A stretch of 64,000 nucleotides of DNA. Source: Populus alba. Lineage: Eukaryota; Streptophyta; Magnoliopsida; Malpighiales; Salicaceae. How positions within the stretch are numbered: the stretch's first letter is position 1; every line of letters starts with the position of its first letter. This document shows positions 10,826-22,309 of the stretch, piece after piece. The DNA is taken from NCBI RefSeq assembly GCF_005239225.2, contig NC_133302.1:2852001-2916000 (forward strand). Direction: 5' to 3'. A program made the translations under genes and the position numbers. Under the pieces are notes generated by a model. It was given only the letters and a program-made list of their open reading frames with translations. It made no database searches and had not been told where the DNA came from.

Positions 10826-11100
10826 TAAGTCATTATTCAATATTGATGACCTATAATAAATATCTATGATTAATAATAAATTTTGTATAATAAATATCTA
10901 TGATTAATAATAAATATCTATGATTTTCTTATTCTCACTAATTAATCCCAAAGCGAGGTTGCAAGAACTTAAAGCAGGATTTTTTATAATTTGCACAGGA
11001 TTTTCTATAATTGAACTTAATTCACTAAAAAATTCATCTTTCTTGCAAATTATTAGCAATGCAATAATCATAATTATAAAAGGTAAAAGGTCATGTTAAC
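10826..11100. repeat. Dispersed AT-rich repeat R1, copy 1
   Basis: The core is ATAAGTCATTATTCAATATTG, then AATAATAAATTTTGTATAA, then TTCTCACTAATTAATCCCAA and GCGAGGTT. It ends with CTTGCAAATTATTAGCAATG and AATAATCATAATTATAAAAGG. Eleven full or partial copies lie in the window. Confidence 0.6.
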
Positions 11101-12230
11101 ATTATTGAGGTCCACGCTAGAGAAGGAAGAACATGCAGGTGGAAAACTAACCTTAATAGCAACTGGGTTAGGAAGGTTAAAAAAAATTGATTTCTAATTT
11201 AATGTAGGAATATTTAAAGATATATGATAAATGCCAGAACATGAAAATTGAAGTGGATAACAACAAATAGAATCGTGTTAATAGAACTTGCAAGGATGTA
11301 ATTGAAAAAAAATGAAGTTTGGTGACCAGAACCAAAATAGATAAAGATCTCAAGGACCAAGGTCATTGTGAATTGCATTAGCTGCCAAAACATTTCCCAC
11401 CGCAATAATCTCCGGAAACATACATTAAAGAAATAATCTTTTGGCCAGAATGATAGAGATAAACCAAAGAGATCAACCCAGCAAAAGCTATCAACAGCAA
11501 TATCAGCTTTATAGCGCCAGTAAAGATGAAATAAGAGTTTATTAACCAAACCTCAATCAAAAAAACTTTATAGCGCCAATATAGGTGAATAAAAGCGAAA
11601 AACTAAAGCATATTTCTTTTTTATCTTCTTTTTTTTCAAATTTCTGCAAGGAAAAAAAAGCAAGGAAATTTCTCAAGCGCGTATTGGTAAATATTGAGCA
11701 GTAATCAAATTCTTTAGCCACATGTTGATCGATATTGAGCTGGAATTTGGAGTGGTAATTTTGAGGTAGTTGCTGATTGCGTATAATTAAAAAAAAATCA
11801 TTTTTTTTAGAAGTAATAATTGTCAAAGAATAAATTACTGAGCTGGAATTTAGAGTGGTAACTTTTATATTTATTAATTAAAAACATATTTTATTTCTTT
11901 ATGTGTTTCTTTTTTATTAAGAATATTTGACTTCATTCTATTCTTCGAACTTCTTCTCTAGATATATCATCATGGGAACTGGTATCATTTATTCAAACTA
12001 ATTCCTATTTTCTTGTTAGTATCATCTAATTTGATATTACTATATATATATATATATATCAGAAAAATAAATATTCTTTTATAATTTACATGATGTACAA
12101 CCCATCTATTAAAATTATAATATGTTTAAAGATAATTGAAAACTTTAATTTAGTAATTTTTATATACCATCCCATCATTAATTATATATAATGTCTTTTA
12201 TCAATTTTATTTCAAACATTGTTTATACTA
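11101..12230. other. Repeat-derived noncoding DNA
   Basis: No gene seen. 11450-11640 (GATAGAGATAAACCAAAGAG through TATAGCGCCAATATAGGTGA) is paralogous to 19885-20310, and here lacks the LINE insertion present in that copy. 12041-12059 is a (TA)n run. ORFs at 11214-11826 (minus) have low complexity. Confidence 0.5.
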
Positions 12231-12232
12231 GA

Positions 12233-12450
12233 AAATAAGCCATTATTCAATATTGATGATCAATAATAAATATAGATGATTAATAATAAATTTTATATAA
12301 TTTGCATAGGATTTTCTTATTCTTGCTATTTAATCCCAAAGCAAGGTTCCACGATAAGCCTCAACAAACTTTATTTTGTTATTTTGAATTAAAATTAATT
12401 CACTAAAAACTGTTTATCATCTTTCTTGCAAATTATTCAACAATGTTATT
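12233..12450. repeat. Dispersed repeat R1, copy 2
   Basis: ATAAGCCATTATTCAATATTG through AGCAAGGTTCCACGATAAGC. It keeps TTTATACTAGAAAATAAGCC, the unoccupied form of the site into which the composite element at 54811-57282 inserted. Confidence 0.6.
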
Positions 12451-12472
12451 TGCAAAACTTTAATTTTTACTA

Positions 12473-12645
12473 GTAGTATCAGAGTTTTATATTCTATGGG
12501 ACATAAGATAAATATTCCGAGTGCTAAATACAGAGAGACGAGCGTAAACACTATATTTTTTTTATTTTTTCTATGTTTACTTCAAGTAATATTGTATCTG
12601 TAATTCCAGTGTTTAATGGTGAACAATATCATATTTGGTCTCCCA
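12473..12645 (+). pseudogene. Ty1/copia primer-binding site and gag start, relic 1
   Basis: TAGTATCAGAG at 12474 resembles the initiator-Met primer-binding site TGGTATCAGAGC. A short frame from ATG 12573 reads MFTSSN...IPVFNGEQYHIWS, the usual start of a copia gag polyprotein. It breaks after about 23 codons. A diverged copy is at 16350-16530, so this scrap was duplicated along with its surroundings. Confidence 0.55.
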
Positions 12646-12699
12646 GGTATAATTGATGAGTGGTAGAAGCCCGTAGTCAAGTTATTCAACTTCTTATGA

Positions 12700-14040
12700 T
12701 GAGTTTGAAATAAATAGTGAATTTAAAAAATCAATTAGAGGTTTAATTGGAAAAGAAAATTAAAGTTTGGAATCAATTCGGCTTAAAAATGAAGATTGGA
12801 AGAATCAATGAATGAAATGAAAAAAATGAAGAAATTAAAAGTCATATTTTTAATTCGGTCAAGAGCAAATTAAAATAAATTAAGGAAAAGAGTTGAAAAT
12901 TGATCAATGAAAAAATAAAATATTCTTCTAGTATTTATATAGTGAACTTTGAAATGGGTTAGTAACAAAATATATATATATATATATAAAAAGGGATCTC
13001 TAGCTATAAGAAAAAACATATTTGAAAAAACAAAACAGGTCTCTACCGGGTTTTGTCGGGTTACCCTGGTTCCAAATTGACCTAGTGGGTCGACCAATTT
13101 TTTCAGGATCAATTGCAGACCCGGGTTTTCAATAAAATAAACCCGGCCGAAGCCCTAGGTCACTTGGGTTATGGGTTGACCTGTCGGATTGAGCGGGGTA
13201 TGATGACTATGAATTTAGTTAATTTTAATTATTTTATTATTTTTGGTAATTTTTTTATTTTTTGAGTAGTTAGAAATAATTAGAAAAAATACACAAATAA
13301 TAAAAATAAAAATATATAGCTGAGATTGAAATAGGAAAAATAATTAAGTATTACGTGTAAAAATTGAGTTCAAAAATTTTTAGATAATAATTAATGGTTG
13401 AATTAAAAAAAATTAAATTAGTTTAATTTGGCTGCAATTAGAAAATAGAAGTTCAAGTACATTGACTTAGAAATTAATAACCAATTTTAAAAATTAATTT
13501 GAGGTTTAATTGAAAAAAAAATTGAAGTTGGGAATCCATTTGGCTTAAAAATGAAGATTGGAAGAATCAATGACTGAATGACTGAAATGAAAGAAATTAA
13601 AGGTGATATTGTAATTTGGTCAAGAGCAAATTAAAAGAAATTACGGAAAAGAGTTGAAAATTGATCAACATAAAAGAATTAAAAGTCTAGGGACAGAAGC
13701 ACAAAAGGTGCTAAAATGGTGCATCTAGCATGGTTCCAAACGGTGTGTTTAGCATGGTTCCGAATGAAGAAAACCTAAAGCAAAACAATGCCTTTTAACA
13801 TTGATTGAAATGGTGCGCTTTGCCTGGAAAAGAGAAAAGCAAATTTTGATATTCAATGAAAAACGAAAATAACGTCGTTTTGTCCCTAAAATCTGCAGAT
13901 ATCCCGGCTACCAATTGATCCTTCTAGCAAACAAAAAACACCTTCCCATAATCTTTAGCTTATTGTCCACGATCTTGAAGTAAGAAAACACATTTTCTAC
14001 TCTGATTCTCTCCCTATAGATCGAGCAAAAGGTATTGGTG
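12700..14040. other. Old retroelement-like noncoding DNA
   Basis: 12720-12900 and 13500-13680 are diverged copies of one segment (AAAAATGAAGATTGGAAGAATCAATGA). 13025-13200 is a GC-richer block (CTACCGGGTTTTGTCGGGTTA, AATTGCAGACCCGGGTTTTC) that recurs at 50425-50535 and in part at 35860-35900. 12970-12990 is a short TA run. No gene is visible. Confidence 0.45.
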
Positions 14041-14590
14041 CCTAGCATTTAAGTCAGTTTCCCGAGAATTTTGAATGGTAATTTCGAGTCAATGCTTAAC
14101 ATATCCTATGATTAGATTAATCAAATAGCATATACATTAAAAAAAAAATTATGAATTGATGTTTTATTCTTGATTTATTTTATTAGATTTATTTAGCAAT
14201 TATATAAATAGTTGATGTTTTATTCTTGATTTTTTTTAAAAAAATAATTGGATGTTTTTAATAATTTTAAAATTTTAAAAAACTCTAATTCTTTAGCTTT
14301 CTTGCAAATACTTTTGCAAGTCAATGAGTCAATGACAGTTTTTCTAATAATGTACAAGAGAGAGCACAAGGAAATTTCCTCCCTAAATTGCTTGGAAATA
14401 TAATCATAATATAATCATTTTTGTCTAACCATTTGAATTCTTTAAACAACATAGATGGTTGTGACCAATGAGAAAATATCTCATTCATCGACTGGATTCT
14501 TTCTGAAACGTTTTTTCCTTGAGGCGAAAAGAAAATGAGAAAATACAAAAGAAAAAGAAAACAAATTCCTTGATCCTGTGTATATTACTC
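14041..14590. other. Noncoding, contains a copy of TNL-flank sequence
   Basis: 14400-14560 (CTAACCATTTGAATTC, CATTCATCGACTGGATTC, GAAACGTTTTTTCC) is paralogous to 17365-17510, and its last part to 33430-33500. No reading frame of interest. Confidence 0.4.
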
Positions 14591-15200
14591 GAAATTTCGG
14601 GTTCCAGTCAATGCAAGGCAGCAATAGTAGACTAAACCTATAAATAGACTAATCAAATAATATATTCAAATAAAATCAGCCAAGTCATGGACCCAAAACA
14701 GTCCCTACATTAACAATTCATTCAAAATAGTTATACTATTGCTGTGTATATTTCCTGTGTATATTTTTAGTATTTGATTCAGGAAAGACTCTTTAATTAT
14801 ATATTAAAACCTCGCATTATTGTAATTCTAATACTATATTTTGAATAATTTTAGGGAAGAAATTACAATATAATTGTAATTAAGTTTTTAATTTGAAATC
14901 CTACAAAGAGATTCTATATCTTTTTCTTGTTCTCTAATTTCACCCATCTTTTATATTTATTAAGAACTTTTTTTTATTTCTTTTTCTGTTTTTCTTTTTA
15001 TGAAGAATACTTGACTTCATTCTATTCTCCGAACTTTATCTCCAGATATATCATAATAGGAACTTTTATTCAAACTAATTCCTATTTTCTTGTTACATTG
15101 GTACATTGTTTTTTCTGTTATGATAAATGAGATTTTGATATAAGAACTTTTGGGATCATGATAAATATTTTTGTCAATTATTTTTATTTTTTTATTTAGT
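14591..15200. repeat. TNL 5'-flank repeat, copy 2
   Basis: CCAGTCAATGCAAGGCAGCA and CCCAAAACAGTCCCTACATT are shared with copies 1 and 3. It continues with GAAGAATACTTGACTTCATTC and AACTTTATCTCCAGATATATCA, which recur at 11920 and 17935. Confidence 0.6.
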
Positions 15201-16070
15201 TTAGAAATTTTATTTTTTTTCTATTCAGTATTATTAAACTTTTTTAATTTTTTCTACTTGGAAAGAATAATTTTTGTATTTTATTTTTATTCAACTGGCT
15301 TTCCTAGCTAGTTTTTTCTATTTAAAAAATAAAAAATTCTATTTAGTTGTTTTTATTTTAAAAATAATAGTTTTAAAAACAATCCTTAAATTAACACGAC
15401 TATATATATAACACACACAAATACTTTGCAAATTTCATTTTTCTTCCACCAGATCGTTTGCAAAGTTTCCACAACATTATTGAGGTCGAAAAGGATCGTT
15501 GAATTGAAGATGGCTAGTCAGATGAAGACAAACCCTTCAATTATTCATCGAATATCTCCACGCCGGTTCACCAGCAGCCGTTCTATTTCTATCTAGAATA
15601 AAGACTTTTCTTCTTTTATATTTATCCCCCGTCGACCTTTGATGAAGCCATGTACAGGTTGTGTGCTCGTGGCTTTCTTATTTCAATTATTTCCAAGACA
15701 AGTATATAATTTATTTAATCCACGCAAAAATCATACGATTATGAGTCGTGATTAAACCTGTGTTGTTGAGATTGAGATTGATATCATGTTTTAAATTAAA
15801 TCAAGTATAAATTAAGATAGTTAAATTTGATTTATCTTATCAAAATTCAATTCAATTTTTTTAAAATATTAAAAATAATATCATTTTAGTTTTTTTTTAA
15901 ATCCCAAAATAATATTTAAAAAATAATAATTTAGGTAAGTTTGTTCAACATTGTAACCCGGTTCTTAGGTAATTGAAAAAACTTATTTTATTATTTTCAT
16001 ATACGATCCCATCATTAGTTTTATTTTTTATATAGGTATCATGTCTTTTATCAAATTTATTTCAAACATT
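15201..16070. other. Noncoding with one short ORF of unknown value
   Basis: AT-rich. 15450-15495 has TTTGCAAAGTTTCCACAACATTATTGAGGTCG, a word found again near 41780 and 49555. The only ORF worth noting is at 15510-15596. Confidence 0.4.
15510..15596 (+). CDS. Short ORF, 28 residues, unrecognised
   Basis: ATG in a fair plant context (AAGATGGCT) opens a 28-residue frame that is basic and serine-rich (MASQMKTNPSIIHR, then PRRFTSSRSISI) and ends in TAG. The composition could suit an organelle-targeting start or a small peptide, but there is no homologue I can name and no downstream exon found. It may be chance. Confidence 0.15.
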   Translation: MASQMKTNPSIIHRISPRRFTSSRSISI

Positions 16071-16078
16071 GTTTATAC

Positions 16079-16320
16079 TAGAAAATAAACCATTATTCAA
16101 TATTGATGATAATTTTGTATAATTTGCATAGGATTATAATAATAAATATAGTTGATTAATACTAAATTTTGTATAATTTGCATAGGATTTTCTTATTCTC
16201 GCTAATTAATCCCAAAACGAGGTTCCAATATAAGCCTGAACAAACTTTATTTTGTTATTTTGAATTGAACTTCATTCATTAAAAACTGTTCATCATCTTT
16301 CTTGCAAATTATTCAATAGT
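16079..16320. repeat. Dispersed repeat R1, copy 3
   Basis: TTTATACTAGAAAATAAACC then CATTATTCAATATTGATGAT, with an internal doubling of ATTTTGTATAATTTGCATAGGAT (16110 and 16170). It ends ACGAGGTTCCAATATAAGCC. Confidence 0.6.
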
Positions 16321-16344
16321 GTTATTTGCAGAACCTTAATTTTT

Positions 16345-16530
16345 ATTAGTAGTATTAGAGTTGTATATTCTATGGGATGTGAGACAAATATTCTAAGTGC
16401 TAAACACATAGAAGACGAGCATAAACAATAGTTATTTGTTTTTTATTATTTCTATGTTTACTTCAAGTAATACTGCATTTGCAAATTCAGTGTTCAATGG
16501 TGAACAATATCATATTTGGTCTCCCAGGGA
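16345..16530 (+). pseudogene. Ty1/copia gag start, relic 2 (paralogue of 12473-12645)
   Basis: AGTATTAGAG at about 16350 is a mutated primer-binding site. From ATG 16454 the frame reads MFTSSNT...SVFNGEQYHIWS and then decays. Flanks match those of relic 1 on both sides, so it arose by segmental duplication, not by separate insertion. Confidence 0.55.
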
Positions 16531-16639
16531 TAATTGATGAGTGGTAGAAGCCCGTATTCAAGTTATTTAACTTCTTATGATGAGTTTGAAATAAATAGCG
16601 AATTTAAAAAATCAATTAGAGGTTTAATTGGAAAATAAA

Positions 16640-17190
16640 ATTGAAGTATTAAGGAAGAAAGTATTAAGGAAGACTGCATCATATTACTATCCAAGTTCAT
16701 CATTTCAGCTATTACGAATATTTTCATTAATTGCAAATTATATTCTTGCAAAATTATAGCAAACATCCATATGTAATAAATAGGTTATGTTCTTGTATAT
16801 ATTTCCCTCAGTAGTAATCTGTGATGGTTTTTTCATTGAAATCATGTGTAGCTTCAGTTTCTATATGGTATCAGAGCATATTCTCCAATGAAAAAACAAA
16901 TCCTCCTCTCTAAACTGTTGGCTTCTGCATATCAAACTGCTGAACTCTGCCCAAACACTCATCCCATCTCTTCCACCGAAAATGCCCTCATTGCTCTTAA
17001 CATCACAACACAAATAAATAAAAAACTGACGCCATCCACCTTTCCTTGATGGAGAGCACAATTTGGAGCCCTTCTTCTAGGATACAACCTCTTTGACTAT
17101 GTTAATGGAATTTCTCAGTGCCCCTCCCATCTGAGGTTATGACTAATAATAAAATATCAGAGATGACCTCTTGACTCTGCTGCTTCTCAT
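16640..17190 (+). mobile_element. Ty1/copia fragment: LTR end, primer-binding site and start of gag
   Basis: An LTR-like stretch ends near 16865, followed by TGGTATCAGAGC (about 16867-16878), which matches the 3' end of initiator Met-tRNA. The downstream frame reads NALIALNITTQINKKLTPS, a stop (TGA near 17047), then WRAQFGALLLGYNLFDYVNG. This is the amino end of a copia gag polyprotein. It breaks off near 17190 against repeat R1. The fragment interrupts the paralogy between 12.2-12.8 kb and 16.1-16.6 kb. Confidence 0.7.
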
Positions 17191-17206
17191 AACATTACTA
17201 GAAAAT

Positions 17207-17335
17207 AAGCCATTATTCAATATTAATGATCAATAATAAAATATCGATGATTAATAATAAATTTTGTATAATTTGCACATGAATTTTTTATTCTCGTCAA
17301 TTAATCACTGAGCGAGGTTCCAATTAATCACTCAA
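17207..17335. repeat. Dispersed repeat R1, copy 4 (short)
   Basis: ACTAGAAAATAAGCCATTATTC through GAGCGAGGTTCCAATTAATC; truncated at both ends by neighbouring repeats. Confidence 0.5.
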
Positions 17336-17339
17336 GGTC

Positions 17340-18210
17340 CATTCTTTTTGTTAATGATCCTTTTTGTCTAACCATTTGAATTCTGTAAACAACATAGATG
17401 GCTGTGACCAATGAGAATATATCTCATTCATCGATTGGATTCTTTCTGAAACGTTTTTTCCTTGATGCAGCCGCGCATGCCAAGAAAATAAGATAATACA
17501 AAAGGAAAAGAAAATAAATTCTTTGAAGTTTAGCACCAGGAAATTTCCTGTGTATTACTGGAAATTTCGAGCTCCAGTTAATGCAAGGCAGCAATAATAG
17601 ACTAAACCTATAAATAGACTAATCAAATAATATATTCAAATCAAATAAGCCAAGTCAGGGACCCAAAACAGTCCCTACGTTAACAATTCATTCAAAAGAG
17701 TTATACAATATTTTTATTATTTGGCTCATGAAAATGTTTTTAATTATATATTAAAACCTAGAATTATGTAATTCTAATACTATATTTTGAATAATTTTAT
17801 GGAAGAAATTATAATAAAATTGTAATTAAGTTTCTATATCTCTTTCTTGTTCTCTAATTTCACCCATCTTTTATATTTATCAAGAACATTTTTTTTTTTA
17901 ATTTCTTTTTGTGTTTTTCTTTTTAATTAAGAATATTTGACTTCATTCTATTCTCCCAACTTCATCTCTAAATATATCATAATAGTAACTGGTACCATTT
18001 ATTCAAATTAATTCCTATTTTCTTGTTATTATTATCTAATTTGTTATTACTATCAATATCAGAAAAATAATTTTTTTTTATAATTTAGATATATCATGCT
18101 ATGTTTAAAGATAATTGAAAATTTTCAATTTATTCATTTTTACATACAATGCCATCATTAATTGTATACCATGTCTTTTATTGATTTTATTTCACACATA
18201 GTTTATACTA
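17340..18210. repeat. TNL 5'-flank repeat, copy 3
   Basis: Starts with TCTAACCATTTGAATTC and GAAACGTTTTTTCCTTGATG. Continues with CCAGTTAATGCAAGGCAGCA and CCCAAAACAGTCCCTACGTT, then ACTTCATTCTATTCTCCCAAC. It is the longest co-linear match to 14400-15100. Confidence 0.6.
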
Positions 18211-18215
18211 AAAAA

Positions 18216-18440
18216 TAAGTCATTATGTAATATTGATGATCAATAATAAATATCGATGATTAATAATAAATTTTGTATAATTTATATAGATTTTTTTTAT
18301 TCTTGTTAATTAATCCCTGAGCCTCCACAAACCTTATTTTATTATTTTGAATTGAACTTAATTCATTAAAAAATGTTCATCATCTTTCTTTCAAACTATA
18401 AGCAATGCAATAATCATAATTATAAAAGAGGTAAAAGGTA
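18216..18440. repeat. Dispersed repeat R1, copy 5
   Basis: AAAATAAGTCATTATGTAATATTG through TAATCATAATTATAAAAGAGG. Lacks the GCGAGGTT word, which here reads GAGCCTCC. Confidence 0.5.
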
Positions 18441-18599
18441 ACTTCGTGGTGGTCCACGCGTTACGCTATCAATGGGCCATATGATTTTGCTTCAACACAC
18501 CATTCTATCTATCAATGGGCCATATGATTTGATGACATGTGGACAAGGCTACAGTACTCCACTTGCTAAACGGCAGCATTGAAAAAACAAGATTGCTCG

Positions 18600-18790
18600 C
18601 AAGTGCTTTCAGAAACAATCAAGATCAAGCCATGGCTAACGATGACTGGGTCCACGCGCTAACATTATTGTTCTCTCTTGGACCGTTTTCACTCTGTGCT
18701 CTTGCTTTCAGAAACAATCAATATCAAGCCATGGCTCACGATAACACCATTTCTCAAGCGTGTACTGGAATTTGGTTGCAAAAACTTGGT
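18600..18790. repeat. Direct repeat of about 100 bp, two copies
   Basis: GCTTTCAGAAACAATCAAGAT at 18604 recurs at 18704 with one change, each followed by CAAGCCATGGCT. TTGGTCCACGCG or GGGTCCACGCG follows both copies. The overlapping ORFs (18539-18820, 18678-18872) are readings of this repeat. Confidence 0.5.
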
Positions 18791-18869
18791 CCACGCGTTA
18801 ACATTATTTTTATGTCTTGAACCTTTTTTCTCTCCGTGCTTGGTTTGTTTTTATATTTTAAAAATATTT

Positions 18870-19880
18870 TAAAAAAAATTAATTTATTTATTTATTTTTA
18901 AATTAATATATTTTTTAGTATTTTTAAATTATTTTAATACATTAATATTAAAAATAATTTTTAAAAAATAAAAAATATATTATTCTAATATATTTTTGAA
19001 TAAAAATATTTTAACAAATAATTATAATCATACTTTAAAATATGCCTATGTTAAAGCGTGTAAGATATGCTATTATTTATTAACTTGGATATTTCTTGTG
19101 TTATTATATATTAACTTTATTGTGAGATATTTTTACGAAGCAAAGAGGAGTCCTTAACTTTTGAATTTATGCAAAACAGTTACACTGTATTTTTTTAATT
19201 TTTAAATATTAAAAACATTATTTGACTACTATTCTACGAAACTTCAAAAAATATATATATAAACTGTAAAAATAGTATTTGGAAATAGACTTTGATATTT
19301 TGATGATTTTAGTGTAACAAGCTCCTGCCACAAACATTTCCTTTCCTCCAAATTACAACGTGTTTTTTAGATTATTTTAAAAGATTTTTATTTATAGTAT
19401 TTATATAGTGAATATTATATGCTATATAATACCTGAAATACCTCGTGGCTTCTATTGCCTTCACATGATCCGCAACTGTTTGGTATTGTATTTTAAAAAT
19501 ATTTTAAAAAAAATTATTTTTTTTTATTTTTTGTAAATTAATATATTTTTAATTTTTCAGATTATATGTTAATATCAAAAATAAATTTTTAAAAAATAAA
19601 AAAAATTATTTTAATATATTATAAAATAAAAAACATTTTAAAAAATCAACTATAATTATCTTCTCACACATATAAATGTATTTACCTTGAGAATGAGAAA
19701 CAAACTCACAGTCCGATATCTTTGCAGAATTCATTCTTGCAGTGCATTCATTAAAGAACTAACAAGCATCATTCTCGTCAAATTTCCGAGTTGTGCAGAT
19801 TAACACTCTTGCTGCTGTCAAATTTGTAAAAGTGCTTGTAGCATTATCAATTCCAATCAAACGGCCATAACGAGGTCCAG
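18870..19880. other. AT-rich noncoding DNA
   Basis: Long A/T stretches of the type TTTTAAAAAATAAAAAATATATTATT, with a related block at 19490-19660. No gene or defined element seen. Confidence 0.4.
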
Positions 19881-19925
19881 AAAGATAGAGATAAACCAAA
19901 GAGATCAACCCAGCGAAAGCTATCA

Positions 19926-20217
19926 ACAGCAATAGCTTTATTTATTTTTATTTTTTTGAAAGGAGCTGATATAATTAATCAGAACATGAGTTTGTTCTGC
20001 CATCACATGAAAACCTAACATAACATCACACAGAAAGATAAACTGAAAACAATAAGCTGTCTAAACTGGAGGTTCCCAAGCTCCAGGAAAGCTATGAACA
20101 TCGGAGTCTGCTACGAAGAATGCAAGAACAGGACAAAGAGCAGACAAAGCTCGGACCACCTCTGCTGAGATCTTACTGCTTGAGATCCTCCCCCAGAAAA
20201 AAACAGCAATAGCTTTA
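19926..20217 (-). mobile_element. 5'-truncated LINE-like insertion with 15-17-bp target duplication
   Basis: ACAGCAATAGCTTTA occurs at 19926-19940 and 20203-20217. The intervening 262 bases end, on the minus strand, with TCAGCTCCTTTCAAAAAAATAAAAATAAA, the A-rich tail expected of a LINE. A paralogous unoccupied site exists at about 11500 (CAACAGCAATATCAGCTTTATAGCGCC). No reverse transcriptase remains, so the copy is a short 3' piece; a SINE is an alternative. Confidence 0.75.
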
Positions 20218-20219
20218 TA

Positions 20220-20640
20220 GCGCCAGTAAGGATGAAAGAAGTGTTTATTAACCAAACCTTAATAAAAAAAAACTTTATAGCGCCAATATAGGTGAAGAAA
20301 AGAGAAAAAAAGCTACCTAAAAACAAAAACTAAAGCATTTTTCTCTTTTATCTTCTTTTTTTCAAATTTCTGCCCTCTTTTTTTTTTTTTAACTTGCTTT
20401 TTCTCACAAAGGAAAAAAGTGTTTCTACAGCAAAACAAAAATTTAGTCCAATTGATCAGGCCTACTTATTTCTACAGCAGTCTAAGCTAAAGGCATAATA
20501 AGCAGGCCTCTTTGCTACTAGGCTTAGTTTTGTAAACGAATACATGTCATGCCTCATGACTAGTTTTTTAACGAGTATCAAACAGTTAATCGAGACTAAA
20601 CATATTTATTATTTTATAAATTAACATTTACTCTTAACAC
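20220..20640. other. Noncoding repeat-derived DNA
   Basis: TATAGCGCC-containing segment paralogous to 11510-11640, then unrecognised sequence. No gene. Confidence 0.4.
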
Positions 20641-21360
20641 ATAGAGGATGGTCAATCTAAAATTTGATTAAAGGACTTACTTTTTGTATACGAAAATTAA
20701 TCCATAAATATTACTTTGTTATTATAAAAGGAGAAAAAAATAGCTACAATAGAATCCCTAATCTCAATAAAAACCTAAGAGGGTGGAGGCCTTTTCTAAT
20801 TAATATAGATAAGCAAAGTGACAGTGCAAACAGTATACAACATTTGTTTCAAGTCCTAGCCCAGATTGGCTCACAATACAAACTATGTTACAGAGGCCAA
20901 TTCTTGGATCCTTAATTTTGCTAAAATTAATTTAGTAGGCTCTAGCAAGCTGAGTTTAACCCAGACCTGTACCACTTGTGCTCGTAGATCACCAAGCTCA
21001 ATTATTGTCCTTTTTGGGTAATTTAGAGGGCCAAAGGTTCTATGACAAAATATTGCATAGCATAAAATATAGTGGTTGCAACTTGCAAGTATAATCCACC
21101 TAAAATAGAATGCAAAGTCCTTCAGGAGCTAATTAAAACTGATCATTATTTTACCTTCTAGTTAGCCCTTTTAATATATTGAGAGACTCTAGCATATGGT
21201 TTCCAAAGAAACGAAACAAATTTAAATACATAATATAATTAATTTTAAATTTAAATGATAACAATAATAATTGATAATAAATCATCAATATTTATCAAAA
21301 AATATTTTAAAAATTATTATTTACAACCAGTGGCTAAACTATAATTGTTTTTTAGAATTT
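20641..21360. repeat. Segmental repeat, paralogue of 43820-44340
   Basis: Shares AATTTGATTAAAGGACTTACTTT, GCTCTAGCAAGCTGAGTTTAA, CCTGTACCACTTGTGCTC and TGTCCTTTTTGGGTAATTTAGAGGGCC with the 43.8-kb copy. It holds two internal stretches that the other copy lacks. Origin and function unknown. Confidence 0.6.
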
Positions 21361-21900
21361 ATGACAAAATCATATTTTCTATAATTTCAATACGATTATT
21401 TCTATACAATTCTTCAATATTAACCTTTTATTTTTCAAATATTTAAATTTCTTGAGGTATTTACTCATTACATCAAAATATATCAATTAATCAAAGCTTC
21501 ACACCAACCCATCCCCTGTTAAAATAAATTCATCCTCGAATTTAATTAGAAAACTTGTTAGCTTGATTGAAAGAAATAACGATATTTATTACGTATCATC
21601 TTCTCAGGTTCTCGTGTTGCTTTATCACTCGGATGGCCTTCTCACATTACTTTCACTGAAGCAATCTCATTAGAACGAATTTCACATGACATATCTCCTT
21701 GAAATGCTATTGTTTATGGCTCCAATACATGTGATGGAGCACGAAGATTCTTCTAAAGCATGGATACATAGAACACTGGATGTTTAGATGAAAAGGCTGG
21801 ATGGAAGAGCTAATCCATAAGCAAGTGCTCCAATTCTCTTCAAAATTTCCAAAGGCCCAATATCTTCAGAACTCAAGGGTAATAGTACTGTTACAGCATA
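21361..21900. other. Noncoding stretch
   Basis: Mostly AT-rich; 21600-21880 is of more mixed composition (CACTCGGATGGCCTTCTCACA, CTTCAGAACTCAAGGGTAATA), as in old retroelement coding sequence, but I cannot read a family from it. Confidence 0.3.
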
Positions 21901-21902
21901 CA

Positions 21903-22172
21903 TATTAGAGAATAATATAAATCATATCTTAAAACTTTATCTAATAACTTAAACTTTTGCGTTGAAATGGTTTTTAATATGGTATCAGAGCCTTGATGAC
22001 CAAACAGTCATGAGTTCGAATGTCACCATCCTCATTTATTTGATATGATGGTTTCTATAAGTTTCAAGCTCAAACGCTTTCACTTAAAAGAATGTGTTGA
22101 AAAATAATATAAATTATATTTTGGAACTTCACCTAACAATTTAAAGATTTGGATTGCGATGGTTATTTGACA
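21903..22172 (+). mobile_element. TRIM-like miniature LTR element
   Basis: Two direct repeats of 77-78 bp (21903-21979 and 22095-22172) share AATAATATAAAT, then CTTTATCTAATAACTTAAA or the diverged CTTCACCTAACAATTTAAA. The first is followed at once by TGGTATCAGAGCC (21980-21992), an initiator-Met primer-binding site. The second starts TGTTGA and ends TTGACA. The internal part is only about 115 bp and noncoding. This is the layout of a terminal-repeat retrotransposon in miniature. I could not find a clean target duplication. Confidence 0.6.
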
Positions 22173-22309
22173 TAGTATAAACCTGCCCCTCGACTTAGTA
22201 AGTTTAATCAATACTTGCCAAGAATCTCAAGAAAACGTTTTGCAATATTAGGGAGGCATAGAATACAGAACATTGCTGAAACAAAGGATGCAACATACAT
22301 AATCTATAG

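Noticed and set aside
21980..22025. Possible SINE or tRNA gene (TGGTATCAGAGCC ... GAGTTCGAATGTC)
   Set aside because: The first word matches the complement of the initiator Met-tRNA 3' end and follows a terminal repeat, so a primer-binding site explains it better; no cloverleaf can be drawn.
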